Positions 9,557 through 17,748 of a stretch of DNA of 64,000 bases are shown here, piece after piece. A program made the translations under genes and the position numbers. Under the pieces are notes generated by a model. The model was not told where the DNA came from, ran no database searches, and was given only the letters and a program-made list of their open reading frames with translations. The DNA comes from Scytonematopsis contorta HA4267-MV1 (GTDB taxonomy: Bacteria; Cyanobacteriota; Cyanobacteriia; Cyanobacteriales; Nostocaceae). The stretch covers positions 20,272 through 84,271 of the forward strand of contig JAHHIC010000080.1 in the NCBI GenBank assembly GCA_019359035.1, written 5' to 3'. How positions within the stretch are numbered: position 1 is the stretch's first letter; every line of letters starts with the position of its first letter.

Positions 9557-11536
9557 ATGATTACTCTGCCTAGAATGATCCATCTCGATCAATTAATTGC
9601 CACATTGATGCAGGTGGTAATAGAAAGTACAGGAGCCGAAACGGGCGCTCTGGTTCTTCTGGAAGAGGATCAACTCACTGTAGTGGCTCAATGCAGTGGC
9701 AATAGACCGTGTGACCTGGAAAAGCTGGCTGTTGCTGACTGTGCAACCATTCCTGTCTCCGTCATTTACTCAGTAGAACATACTCAAGAAACTCTGGTGT
9801 TTGAGGATACAGTCAGCGAATCGTCTTTTTCAACTGATCCTTATATTCAACACCAACAGACGCGATCGCTCCTGTGTATGCCAATTTTCCAGCAAAATCA
9901 GTTGATCGGCATCCTTTATCTAGAGAACAATCTCACTACCGGAGTGTTTACCAGTGATCGCTTACAAGTCCTCAAACTGCTGATGGCGCAGGCAGCCATT
10001 TCACTAGAAAATGCTCGGCTGTATCAACGGTTAGCAGACTATGCCGAAATACTGGAACGAAAAGTAGAAGAGCGAACTCAAGCCTTGCAGCAGGAGATTG
10101 CTGAACGTCAACACACCGAAGCCGCATTGAGACAAAGTGAAGCAAATTATCGCAACCTGCTACAAACCGCGAATTCAGTGATCATTCGCTATGATCCGCA
10201 AGGAAGGATTCATTACATCAACGATTATGGGGTAAAACTCCTGGGCTATGAAGAACATCAGATTTTAGGGCGCACCTTATTTGAAACCATTATTCCAGAC
10301 ACCGAAATTTCTGGACGCGATATGAGACCCTTTGTCCATGCTTTACTTTGTAATCCTCGATCGTACACGCGAGGCGAGGGTGAAAACCTGTGTCGAGACG
10401 GTCGGCGAGTTTGGATGGAGTGGTCGAATCAAGCTATCTTCAATGACCAGGGAGATGTCGTTGAAATTTTATCGGTGGGCAATGACACCACCCAGCGTAG
10501 GCAAGCAGAAGAGGCATTACAGCGCAGTGAAGCCAAGTTCCGAGCTATCTTTGCAAACTCCCAAGTTGGCATCTACCGCACCCGCATCGGTGATGGATTA
10601 ATTCTCAATGCCAATCAACGCTTTGCAGAACTGTTTGGCTTTGATTCACCCCAAGAGATCATTGGGCTGGAACACACCATAGGCTATTGGGTCAATCCCA
10701 CTGATCGCGAACAAGGCATTGAGGTGATGAAGCGGAATGGGGAAGTGCGAAGCTTTGAAGCACAGATGCGAAAACGAGATGGGACAGTGTTTTGGGGACT
10801 TTTTTCTTCTTATTTGAATGCAGACGATGACTATATCGAAGGGGTGATTGCGGATATTAGTGATCGCAAACAGGCAGAAGTCTCGTTGCAAGCCTCTGAA
10901 GCAGAACTACGGGCACTCTTCTCAGCCATTCCCGATCCACTGTGTATCTTCACTGTTGAAGGGCAATTGATCGGCGCAATCAAAGGAAACCCGTCCTATG
11001 GAGAGTTGCATCGGGAGGAGTATATTGGCAAAACACTGCATCAACTCTATGCTCAGGAACAAGCCGATGAATTCCTGAGTTACATTCAGCAGGCGGCGAG
11101 AAACCAACAAGTTCTCACCGTTGAATACAGGCAGTGGATATCTGGACGAGAAATCTGGTTTTTGACCTCTACTTTCATCGCGACAGACCCAACACTACGC
11201 CAAGGCGATTCCGGTGCTGCTGTGAGTGAACTACAACAATTGCTCAATGCGAAAGGAATCAACATTACCGTCGATGGCATCTTTGGCGATTTGACTCGCG
11301 CCGCAGTGGTTCAGTTTCAACAGCAGAATGGCATTGTTACAGATGGCATCGTTGGCACTCAAACTTGGCAAGCCCTTCGTCGAGGTGGCAATGCATCCAT
11401 TCAACTGACTGATGCAGCCATTTACTACGAGCCATCGAACTATCCCTACCAAAAAGAGGCGTTTGAATGGTTGCAATCTCAACTCTCTAGGTCAGATATA
11501 GAGGAATTTGCTCGTCGCTGGCGAAACCTACGCTAA
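9557..11536 (+). CDS. GAF/PAS sensor fused to a peptidoglycan-binding domain (chimera)
   Basis: A 659-residue protein made of a GAF domain (about 1-155), a coiled coil (about 155-205, ERKVEERTQALQQEIAERQ), three PAS domains (about 205-540, each closing with D.TQRRQAEEAL- or ISDRKQAEVSL-like linkers), and then a PG_binding_1 domain (about 543-605, LRQGDSGAAVSELQQLL to VGTQTWQALR). The first part is the input half of a cyanobacterial hybrid histidine kinase, but no kinase domain follows. Normally the PG-binding domain belongs to exported cell-wall proteins, and no export signal is present. A GGGGGA ribosome site precedes the ATG. I infer a recombination product; it may be non-functional. Codon use is GC-richer than in flanking genes. 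Confidence 0.75.
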   Translation: MITLPRMIHLDQLIATLMQVVIESTGAETGALVLLEEDQLTVVAQCSGNRPCDLEKLAVADCATIPVSVIYSVEHTQETLVFEDTVSESSFSTDPYIQHQQTRSLLCMPIFQQNQLIGILYLENNLTTGVFTSDRLQVLKLLMAQAAISLENARLYQRLADYAEILERKVEERTQALQQEIAERQHTEAALRQSEANYRNLLQTANSVIIRYDPQGRIHYINDYGVKLLGYEEHQILGRTLFETIIPDTEISGRDMRPFVHALLCNPRSYTRGEGENLCRDGRRVWMEWSNQAIFNDQGDVVEILSVGNDTTQRRQAEEALQRSEAKFRAIFANSQVGIYRTRIGDGLILNANQRFAELFGFDSPQEIIGLEHTIGYWVNPTDREQGIEVMKRNGEVRSFEAQMRKRDGTVFWGLFSSYLNADDDYIEGVIADISDRKQAEVSLQASEAELRALFSAIPDPLCIFTVEGQLIGAIKGNPSYGELHREEYIGKTLHQLYAQEQADEFLSYIQQAARNQQVLTVEYRQWISGREIWFLTSTFIATDPTLRQGDSGAAVSELQQLLNAKGINITVDGIFGDLTRAAVVQFQQQNGIVTDGIVGTQTWQALRRGGNASIQLTDAAIYYEPSNYPYQKEAFEWLQSQLSRSDIEEFARRWRNLR

Positions 11537-11636
11537 CGCGGCAATTCCCGATCTTAAGACGCTGGAAATGCCCTGAATTATATGGTTTTTCCCAGCTTTT
11601 ATGGCAAGGTTCCCTGCTTGATACAGATGTAGAAAA

Positions 11637-12194
11637 ATGAACGACGATCATAGCCACAGTACCTTACTTGTCCCACCGTCAACCGAAGACTGGATGCAAG
11701 GTGTGCTGAGTGCCAAGATTGTGCTGGTAATGTATGGAGACTACCAATGCTCCAAAGGTGCGGACGTTTACAAGATAATTCAAGGGATCAAACGAGAGCT
11801 TAGTGCTACTTTTGGAGAGGATTATCTGTGCTTCATCTTCCGTCATTTTCCGCAAGTACAGATTCATCCTCATGCCCAACGAGCCGCCCAAGCCGCCGTT
11901 GTCGCCGCTGCCCAAGGACAGTTTTGGTTAATGCACGATACTTTATTTGCTCATCAACAAAACTTAGAGAACGGTTATCTTGTTGAGTACGCCAATGATT
12001 TAGGGCTTGATATTCCTCAGTTTCTCAAAGAGTTGTCTAAACAAGTGCATGTAGATCGTATCCACAAAGATATCGAAAGTGGATTGCACAGTGGAATCAC
12101 GGCTGCTCCAGCCTTATTTATCAATAACATTCGATATACCGGACGCTGGAAAATAACAGAGTTGATGACAGCCATTGTTGTTGCAAGTCACTAA
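11637..12194 (+). CDS. DsbA-family thioredoxin-fold protein lacking the CxxC
   Basis: A 185-residue protein of the DsbA/thioredoxin-like group resembling the domain appended to some Na+/H+ antiporters. The first strand and active-site region read VLVMYGDYQCSKG, where family members usually have YGD(Y/F)xCPxC; the second cysteine and the proline are missing here. The cis-proline loop (TAAPALFINNIRYTG) and the helical insert with HPHAQRAAQAA are intact. No signal peptide is seen, so it should be cytoplasmic. With one cysteine it cannot form the usual disulphide; a monothiol or binding role is possible. It follows the chimeric sensor by 100 bases on the same strand. Confidence 0.8.
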   Translation: MNDDHSHSTLLVPPSTEDWMQGVLSAKIVLVMYGDYQCSKGADVYKIIQGIKRELSATFGEDYLCFIFRHFPQVQIHPHAQRAAQAAVVAAAQGQFWLMHDTLFAHQQNLENGYLVEYANDLGLDIPQFLKELSKQVHVDRIHKDIESGLHSGITAAPALFINNIRYTGRWKITELMTAIVVASH

Positions 12195-12429
12195 GCTCTA
12201 TTCATATTTGACTTGTTTATTAGTGCTAGTCAAATATCGAATGCGCGATCTCAGAGGGTGAGTTGGTTGGTAAAGCCGTTTCAAAGGCAATTTTCACCAT
12301 TCAAGCAGCCGCGCTTCTCGGTGCAATCATCAATGTCCGATGAAATCGTTAGGAATCTGGAAGAGATCAAGCATTGGAACTCAGTACACCTCAGATCAAT
12401 GCAACGAAATTAATGCTAGGAGAAGCACA

Positions 12430-13320
12430 ATGATACTTCAAAATAAAGTGGCGTTAGTCACCAAGTTGTCATTCTCTATCTTGGCATTGTGTCTATCCAG
12501 TATTCCGATGTCTCTAGAGATTAAATCAATGGTAGTTTTGAAACAATTTGGGATTCTATTTGTGTTGGGCATTGCGGGAATTGCGATGTTTACGATTACG
12601 TCGGTTCCATTAGTTGAGCAACAGTTGGCAAAACTGTCTCCAGAAATGCTGGCAAAAGTTCCGCCACTATGGGTTTTAATGCTGCTGCAAGGACTACAGC
12701 CTACAGTTCTACTAGCAATCAGCATTCTGATCGGAATTGGCTGTGCCAATCGCGTTGGATTACGCTCACATTTGATTGACTACTGGGTACTTCATACCCC
12801 TAAGATTCCATTTTCTGTCATTGAGATACAATGGAGCTTGGGTGTGGGTGCGGCGACGACGATTATTATCCTGTTGATCGATCAGTTCATGAAACCTGCC
12901 CTACCTGAAGCGCTACAGGTATCTAATAACACAGAACCGAATTGGCTGAGTTCACTAACAGCAATGCTTTATGGCGGCATCACTGAGGAAATTCTGATGC
13001 GCTGGGGCTTAATGTCGCTGCTTGTTTGGATAGCGTGGAAGGTTCTAAAACAAGGCATTACGTTGCCAAGCCAAGGAATATACCAAGGTGCGATTGTGTT
13101 AGTAGCGCTAGTATTTGGACTACTACACCTACCAGCAACTGCCGCGATCATTCCACTCACTCCAATTGTGATCGTCCGAGCGATATTACTCAATGGGATC
13201 GCTGGTATTGCGTTTGGTTGGCTCTTTTGGCAATACTCGCTTGAGGCTGCGATGTTATCCCATATCAGCTTTCATGCCTTTTCCTTTGCTCTTAACCTTT
13301 TGCTGGCAAGATTTGTCTAA
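12430..13320 (+). CDS. CPBP family intramembrane metalloprotease
   Basis: A 296-residue multi-spanning protein of the CPBP (CAAX protease/Abi) family. The glutamate zinc-site motif EE...R is seen in GGITEEILMRWGL, followed by FGLLHLPA and SHISFHAF, which supply the histidines. Family members cleave membrane-bound substrates in the membrane; some bacterial ones protect against bacteriocins or phage. The ATG at 12430 is chosen because AGGAG lies about ten bases upstream; the frame is open 30 codons further back but those residues are not family-like. It is part of the GC-richer block and is followed after 43 bases by the SpoIIM-like gene. Confidence 0.83.
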   Translation: MILQNKVALVTKLSFSILALCLSSIPMSLEIKSMVVLKQFGILFVLGIAGIAMFTITSVPLVEQQLAKLSPEMLAKVPPLWVLMLLQGLQPTVLLAISILIGIGCANRVGLRSHLIDYWVLHTPKIPFSVIEIQWSLGVGAATTIIILLIDQFMKPALPEALQVSNNTEPNWLSSLTAMLYGGITEEILMRWGLMSLLVWIAWKVLKQGITLPSQGIYQGAIVLVALVFGLLHLPATAAIIPLTPIVIVRAILLNGIAGIAFGWLFWQYSLEAAMLSHISFHAFSFALNLLLARFV

Positions 13321-13363
13321 GCTTTTTGCTGGCGTATCCATCACCAAATATCAGAGCTAAAAC

Positions 13364-14059
13364 ATGTCACGCAAAATGATCGCCACCAAAGAGCAGTCTC
13401 CACAACGACCACTGACTCCCAGTGCCAAACACCCGCTTCGGCGATTTCTTCGTAAACCCTTTCAGATCATTCGCACTAATTTTCGCGCCTACCTCACTAT
13501 CAACGCCATTGCGTATGGCTTAGTCATCATCGGGTTGGTAGCGGCGATGGTCTTCCCCAACCTGAACGCAACTCAGGTAGCCATCCAGGAAGACAACGGA
13601 ACGGCGGATCTTGTCCGATCGCTATTCAATAACCCCTGGCTATTCTCGCTGACTATCCTGGGAGTCAACCTCACGACCGGCGTGCTGTGGATCGTGCTCC
13701 CTTCGCTGATCGTTCCCTGTGCTGGCATCGCCATGTTTGCGTATAAGACGTTCACTCTCGGTTTAGTTATGGCTCCGACTACCAAGATTATGGCAGTGGC
13801 ACTGATCCCACACTCGCTGACAATACTCATCGAATTTCAAGCTTACGCCCTCCTGATGTTTGGCGCGTACATCCTGGGTCGGTCTTGGGTTCGCCCCGCA
13901 ACTATCGGGACTCGGAACCATCGTCAGGGTTACGTCCGTGGGCTGCAACAGCTTGGTTGGCTGAGTCTGTCCACGCTCCCACTGTTCATCGTCGGTGCGA
14001 TCTGGGAGGCGTTCTCACTCCGCTACCTGGTTCATCCGCTGACCCAATGGTTGTTGTAG
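13364..14059 (+). CDS. SpoIIM-like (DUF95) membrane protein
   Basis: A 231-residue membrane protein resembling the stage II sporulation protein M family. It has a cytoplasmic N-terminus of about 40 residues, then about five hydrophobic segments, with the family-like IPHSLTILIEFQAYALLMFGAYILG stretch near residues 145-170. In non-sporulating bacteria the function is unclear. It ends with a membrane helix and LTQWLL. G+C is clearly higher than in the genes outside the block. It is probably co-transcribed with the CPBP protease upstream, given the 43-base gap. Confidence 0.65.
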   Translation: MSRKMIATKEQSPQRPLTPSAKHPLRRFLRKPFQIIRTNFRAYLTINAIAYGLVIIGLVAAMVFPNLNATQVAIQEDNGTADLVRSLFNNPWLFSLTILGVNLTTGVLWIVLPSLIVPCAGIAMFAYKTFTLGLVMAPTTKIMAVALIPHSLTILIEFQAYALLMFGAYILGRSWVRPATIGTRNHRQGYVRGLQQLGWLSLSTLPLFIVGAIWEAFSLRYLVHPLTQWLL

Positions 14060-14168
14060 CCAGTAGGGTAAGTACTGCCCACAAAACTGCACTGTGAAGG
14101 GTTTTGCAGACTGTTCGGAGTTTGATTTTGGGCTGAAGGTCAATTTTGATTAAAACAGGAGAAACACA

Positions 14169-14477
14169 ATGAGACAACATAAAGTGGCTTTGATTCAGTA
14201 CAAGGATTTTGCGCCTCGGATTACAGAACGGGGACCCTTCGGCGGAGCTTCGGAGTATGAATCCTTCTCTGAGGTTGTGAGTGCTGCGAATCAGTGGATC
14301 GAACAGACAATGATACGGGTGATCAATGTGGAGACTGTTGTGTTACCTGATCGGTTTGAAGGGACAAGTGATGATGTCTACGGAATGACAACCAGTCATG
14401 CTTTCTACCCAGTGATCCTCACTCAAGGCATTACAGTCAAATGCTTTCAATTTGTGCGGGTCTGGTACAGAGAATGA
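14169..14477 (+). CDS. Hypothetical protein, 102 aa
   Basis: A short open frame of 102 residues that I do not recognise. A ribosome site (AGGAG) lies about eight bases before the ATG (CAGGAGAAACACAATG), the same arrangement as for the CPBP gene. The protein is soluble, of mixed alpha/beta composition, with a hydrophobic end (VILTQGITVKCFQFVRVWYRE) typical of a compact small fold. The next gene starts 18 bases downstream, so the two may form an operon. Confidence 0.6.
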   Translation: MRQHKVALIQYKDFAPRITERGPFGGASEYESFSEVVSAANQWIEQTMIRVINVETVVLPDRFEGTSDDVYGMTTSHAFYPVILTQGITVKCFQFVRVWYRE

Positions 14478-14495
14478 GTTCGATCAGAGGAAGCA

Positions 14496-14873
14496 ATGAA
14501 ACGATTTACCTTGTTTACTTTCCTGTATCTTGCGCTGGGAGCTTGTCTGACGGCTATTGCGCTTGGATACCCAAACCTGCCTTCGAGTCTTCAAACCAGT
14601 CTATTTGCCAGTGCAGGAGCATCCTACTTCATTTGTTTCCTCAGCACCTTCCCATTTTGGCGTGAGGCGACGATTCGCACCTATCGCAGACGGAATTCAG
14701 CGGTCATTCTACCCTGGTTGGTGATTGGAGTGAACATTGTTGTGACGATCTGGGACGTTCAGAGCCAGAACTGGACAATGGAAGCTATTTTACGATCATT
14801 TTCGCGGCTATCAGTGGTCTTAGTGTTTGTAGAAATCATTGTGATTACCTGGCAAGTGAATTCTGAACATTAG
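14496..14873 (+). CDS. Small four-helix membrane protein, unknown
   Basis: A 125-residue protein with four hydrophobic segments, near residues 4-24, 32-52, 68-88 and 100-120, joined by short loops; the one between helices 2 and 3 is basic (REATIRTYRRRNS). No catalytic motif is visible and I do not recognise a family. The ribosome site is GAGGAAGCA before the ATG. It lies 18 bases after the previous short gene. Confidence 0.6.
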   Translation: MKRFTLFTFLYLALGACLTAIALGYPNLPSSLQTSLFASAGASYFICFLSTFPFWREATIRTYRRRNSAVILPWLVIGVNIVVTIWDVQSQNWTMEAILRSFSRLSVVLVFVEIIVITWQVNSEH

Positions 14874-14951
14874 TCTTTGGATTCGGATGCTACTTACGTA
14901 TCCTGTTGAATGTGTTGTTGAGAGTTAGTGAATTGAGTAGGTGGAAAATTA

Positions 14952-15285
14952 TGGTTAGACGAATATGGGTCTCCGGCACGAGAAGCGGATTTCCGTAACC
15001 TCTTGAACTATTCGCCCTATCACAACATCGAGTCTGGCAAGACCTATCCCGCGATCCTTGCCACTACTGCCGATACGGACGATCACGTCGTTCCGGCTCC
15101 CTTCAAATATGTCGCCGCGCTCCAGGCAGCAGACATCGGTGACAAGCCTCACCTTGTCCGCATTGAGACGCGAGCTGGCTGGACACGGAGCAGGCAAGCC
15201 CATCGACAAGACCATTGAGGAAACAGCGGATATGTGGGCTTTTGCAGCTCACTGGACAGGGTTGGATGTCGGAAATGGGAAATAA
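14952..15285 (+). pseudogene. Prolyl oligopeptidase C-terminal remnant, frameshifted
   Basis: The reading frame from 14952 gives the C-terminal end of a prolyl oligopeptidase (S9 family): LWLDEYGSPAREADFR, NLLNYSPYHNI, then the catalytic-Asp region TYPAILATTADTDDHVVP. About base 15178 the frame breaks; one base too many turns the expected AGHGAGKP into AGWTRSRQ, and the frame then resumes as GAGKPIDKTIEETADMWAF to the stop. The catalytic Asp and His regions can be placed, but the beta-propeller and the Ser region, about 600 residues, are absent. It is therefore a dead tail of a larger gene within the mosaic block. Confidence 0.8.
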
Positions 15286-15314
15286 ACACGCATGAAGCAA
15301 TGCAGGAGTTCAAC

Positions 15315-15596
15315 ATGCAGTATGAAAGTCGATTTCTTTTCATGTCTTTCGCGATCGCAGGCGTAGTGCTAGGCGGATGCACAGCATCGACTAAAGGCGA
15401 CGATCAGAAAGCGAATCAGGATATCACGGTCACCTGCACAAGCGCCGTCGCTTATGACGTGGGTGCCTGTCAGATCCTTGCTAACGCGAGATGCGAGGAG
15501 GGAAAAGCACAACTGAGGGGCTTACTGTCCAGCACGTTCCTTCCAGCCAACAAGCTTTACCAGAACACAGCGCGATACAGGTGCCTGAGCGCTTAA
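15315..15596 (+). CDS. Small cysteine-containing lipoprotein
   Basis: A 93-residue predicted lipoprotein. The N-terminus (MQYESRFLFMSFAIAGVVLGGC) is a signal peptide ending in the lipobox LGGC. The mature part has five further cysteines (TCTS, GACQ, ARCEE, YRCLSA), suggesting disulphides outside the cytoplasm. CAGGAG lies about ten bases before the ATG at 15315; an ATG at 15300 is a possible earlier start. No family recognised. It begins 30 bases after the prolyl oligopeptidase remnant. Confidence 0.6.
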   Translation: MQYESRFLFMSFAIAGVVLGGCTASTKGDDQKANQDITVTCTSAVAYDVGACQILANARCEEGKAQLRGLLSSTFLPANKLYQNTARYRCLSA

Positions 15597-15635
15597 GTCA
15601 GCCAGTAGCAAGTAGCACGAGTCAAGAAGACAAAG

Positions 15636-15795
15636 ATGAGAATTAAAACAATTAAAGGACATCAGGGAATCGGAACGGAAGGGAAAGGCGCGACTTACGT
15701 GGAAGCTGCCGGGTGGGGTAAGTATCGGTGGTGGCGGTATCTTCTAGGATTAGTATTCATCCTCTTTACGGGGCTGGTGGTCGGCGGCATCGTCG
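15636..15795 (+). pseudogene. N-terminal fragment of a CPBP-type membrane protease
   Basis: The first about 53 codons read as the beginning of a cyanobacterial CPBP-type membrane protein: a polar lead, then AGWGKYRWWRYLLGLVFILF and GLVVGG, the typical first helix. At about 15790 the base composition jumps to a very high G+C and the frame runs into sequence that belongs to another gene in a different frame. Only the N-terminus is present, so this is a fragment. The identification rests on the WWRYLLG-type first helix alone. Confidence 0.4.
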
Positions 15796-15837
15796 CCCCG
15801 CGCATCGCGTTCTTGCTCGGCGGTCAGGAGGGGTGCC

Positions 15838-16536
15838 TGGCGCGCCCAGGACACCTGGCCGGTCGTGGAGTACTCCGCCACCATCGCGCTCGGCGGCGGG
15901 TCGTACCTGGACGACGGACTGCCCGCCGACCCCGCAGCCGAGGCTCCCAACCGCTTCTTCGTCTGGTCTGAGCCACTTGGGCAGCCGGTTCGGATCACTG
16001 GCACGCCGCAGGTGTCTCTGAATATCGAGGGCCACGGCAACGTCATGGTCGAGCTGTACGACGTCGCCCCAGACGGCAGCGCCGTTGCGTTCAATCGGCA
16101 GGTGGCGGTGGTAAAACCCGGCACGACTAGCTTCGACCTCAGATCAACCGACTGGACGCTGCAGGCTAGTCACGCGTTGGCCGTCGAGATTGGCACCATT
16201 CAGCCCTCTCTGGCCCCCGACAACGACTGGATTGATACACCGTCGTTGGAAAGAATCACCGTCAGCGACGCCCGGATCGAGCTTGCCCTAGACGACCCAG
16301 CCAACGACACCGTCATCCCTGGCGACCGTGCGCCGTGGCTGGACATCTACCGGCAGGCGTCCGCGGAGCAACTGTCTCCCAGTACCCCGAGCTTCACGCT
16401 GCCGACGGTAGGTGAGAAATCTAGTGATAGGTTTGAGATAGCACGAAGGGCGCAACAATTTCTCTCCAATTCAAACTTGCGAGAATTCTCAATCATGCAG
16501 AATTTTGTTAGACTAGTGTTAGACGTTAGACTCTAA
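15838..16536 (+). pseudogene. X-Pro dipeptidyl-peptidase C-terminal domain fragment, high G+C
   Basis: This frame encodes the C-terminal beta-sandwich domain of CocE/NonD or X-Pro dipeptidyl-peptidase (S15) proteins: EYSATIALGGGSYLDDG, then EPLGQPVRITGTPQVSLNIE, VMVELYDVAPDG, and LAVEIGTIQPSLAPDNDW. The alpha/beta hydrolase domain with the active site is missing. The stretch from about 15790 to 16400 is conspicuously GC-rich and uses GC-ending codons, unlike any neighbour, so a high-G+C donor is likely. From about 16410 the composition drops back to AT-rich and the last about 40 codons are probably not part of the original gene. Confidence 0.7.
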
Positions 16537-16602
16537 CATAATGGATAAAGTACTTCATAGCAGTAATAGACACGTCCGGAATATGATTTAGGTACAAAAA
16601 AA

Positions 16603-16633
16603 TGGTAGAAAGTATAATTGACCCCTTCTACCA
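16603..16633 (+). promoter_or_regulatory. Hairpin upstream of the transposase start
   Basis: A perfect 8-bp inverted repeat (TGGTAGAA at 16603-16610, TTCTACCA at 16626-16633) with a 15-base loop lies 15 bases before the transposase ATG. In many insertion sequences such a structure in the leader limits translation from outside transcripts, or marks an end of the element. I could not find a convincing matching inverted repeat downstream of the gene. Confidence 0.4.
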
Positions 16634-16648
16634 CCATTTAATAAAAAA

Positions 16649-17590
16649 ATGAATACTTTCGATTATATACAAAAGTACCCCTTGCGTGCCAAGCAACTTT
16701 TAGGGATTAGTTATGACCAATTTACCGACCTTGTAAATCGTGCCAAACAATGCCATGAAGAAGAGCAACTTAAACTTGAAGAGAGCAAAATTAGGATACA
16801 TCGTCGCGGAGGTAGACGTAAAGAAATATTATCAATTCCAGAACAAGTATGTTTATGCTTGTTTTATCTGAGGCAAATACCGACATTTGAAGTTTTAGGA
16901 ATAAACTTTGGTATATCAAAGACGGAAGCGAACGATACTTTTCACTATTGGAGAAAAATATTACGTAACATTTTACCTGCTAGTTTATTAGAACAGGTCG
17001 AAAATAAGGAAGGAGATTTGATAATTGTACAAGAAATATTAACAAATTTTAAGTTGCTAGTAGATAGCCTAGAACAGCACGCCAGTCCGCTCAACGGGGG
17101 GAACCCCCGCACGCGGCTGGCTCCAATAGATAGACCCTCTGACAATGATGAGCAAAAAAAGTTCTTTTCTGGGAAGAAAAAACAGCATACTAGAAAAAAT
17201 CAGATTGTTTCCTTACCAGAAGGAAAAGATATAATCGATGTAAAAGTTGGTTCTCCCGGACCAACGGCAGATATAAAATTGTTTAGAGAGCAGCAAACAA
17301 AATTTGATAAGGGACAAGAGTTTGAAGGGGATAAAGCATATCAAGGTGGTGAAAATATTACTACTCCTCATAAAAGAAAAAAGAAGCAAAAATTAAGCGA
17401 GCGACAAAAAGAAGGAAATAAAGCATTATCTAGCAAGCGCATATTCGTGGAACATTTAATACGTGTTGTCAAGATTTTCCAAGTTGCATCACAAAGATTT
17501 AGACTCAATGCTGACGTTTATAACGAAATAGTTTTGCTAGTTTGTGGACTCGTGAGATTGCGAATTGGAACTTTTGTCTTGCCAGCATAA
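16649..17590 (+). CDS. IS5-type DDE transposase
   Basis: A 313-residue transposase with an N-terminal HTH_Tnp_4-like domain (GINFGISKTEANDTFHYWRKIL) and a DDE_Tnp_4 catalytic domain. I place the acidic residues in LLVDSLEQ, SPGPTADIKLF and a late Glu near SKRIFVEHLIRVVK; KKFFSGKKKQHTRKNQIV is the usual block after the first Asp. Between LEQ and PIDRP lie 15 extra codons that exactly correspond to a palindromic repeat (separate entry), close to the active site, so activity is doubtful. Terminal inverted repeats were not identified, so element boundaries are open. It lies at the right end of the mosaic block and just before the quinone-reductase tail. Confidence 0.85.
   Translation: MNTFDYIQKYPLRAKQLLGISYDQFTDLVNRAKQCHEEEQLKLEESKIRIHRRGGRRKEILSIPEQVCLCLFYLRQIPTFEVLGINFGISKTEANDTFHYWRKILRNILPASLLEQVENKEGDLIIVQEILTNFKLLVDSLEQHASPLNGGNPRTRLAPIDRPSDNDEQKKFFSGKKKQHTRKNQIVSLPEGKDIIDVKVGSPGPTADIKLFREQQTKFDKGQEFEGDKAYQGGENITTPHKRKKKQKLSERQKEGNKALSSKRIFVEHLIRVVKIFQVASQRFRLNADVYNEIVLLVCGLVRLRIGTFVLPA
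17078..17122 (+). repeat. GC-rich palindromic repeat inserted in frame in the transposase
   Basis: 45 bases that form a long imperfect hairpin: GCCAG..CCGC..GGGGG, loop GAA, CCCCC..GCGG..CTGGC. The style (GGGGGGAACCCCC core with GCCAG/CTGGC ends) is that of the abundant small dispersed repeats of heterocystous cyanobacteria. It adds exactly 15 codons without a stop, encoding HASPLNGGNPRTRLA inside the transposase. Confidence 0.7.
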
Positions 17591-17748
17591 TTTATATTAA
17601 CTAAAAATTGTGTTTGCGTTGGACATGATTGTTTATTTTTCTGCTCTAAACTATCACTAACTATATCAAACCCTTATTTCTACGTTGAAAGGGAATTTGC
17701 AAGGACTAGTCTCAAAGCCTTGTAAATATTGGGCTGCGAGTTTTCGGA

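Noticed and set aside
9319..9573. 84-codon frame before the GAF/PAS chimera
   Set aside because: No family likeness, overlapped by another open frame and by the next gene; probably debris at the mosaic's left edge.
12213..12429. Short frame between the DsbA-like and CPBP genes
   Set aside because: Residues look like a translated junction of unrelated pieces; no motif or start signal.
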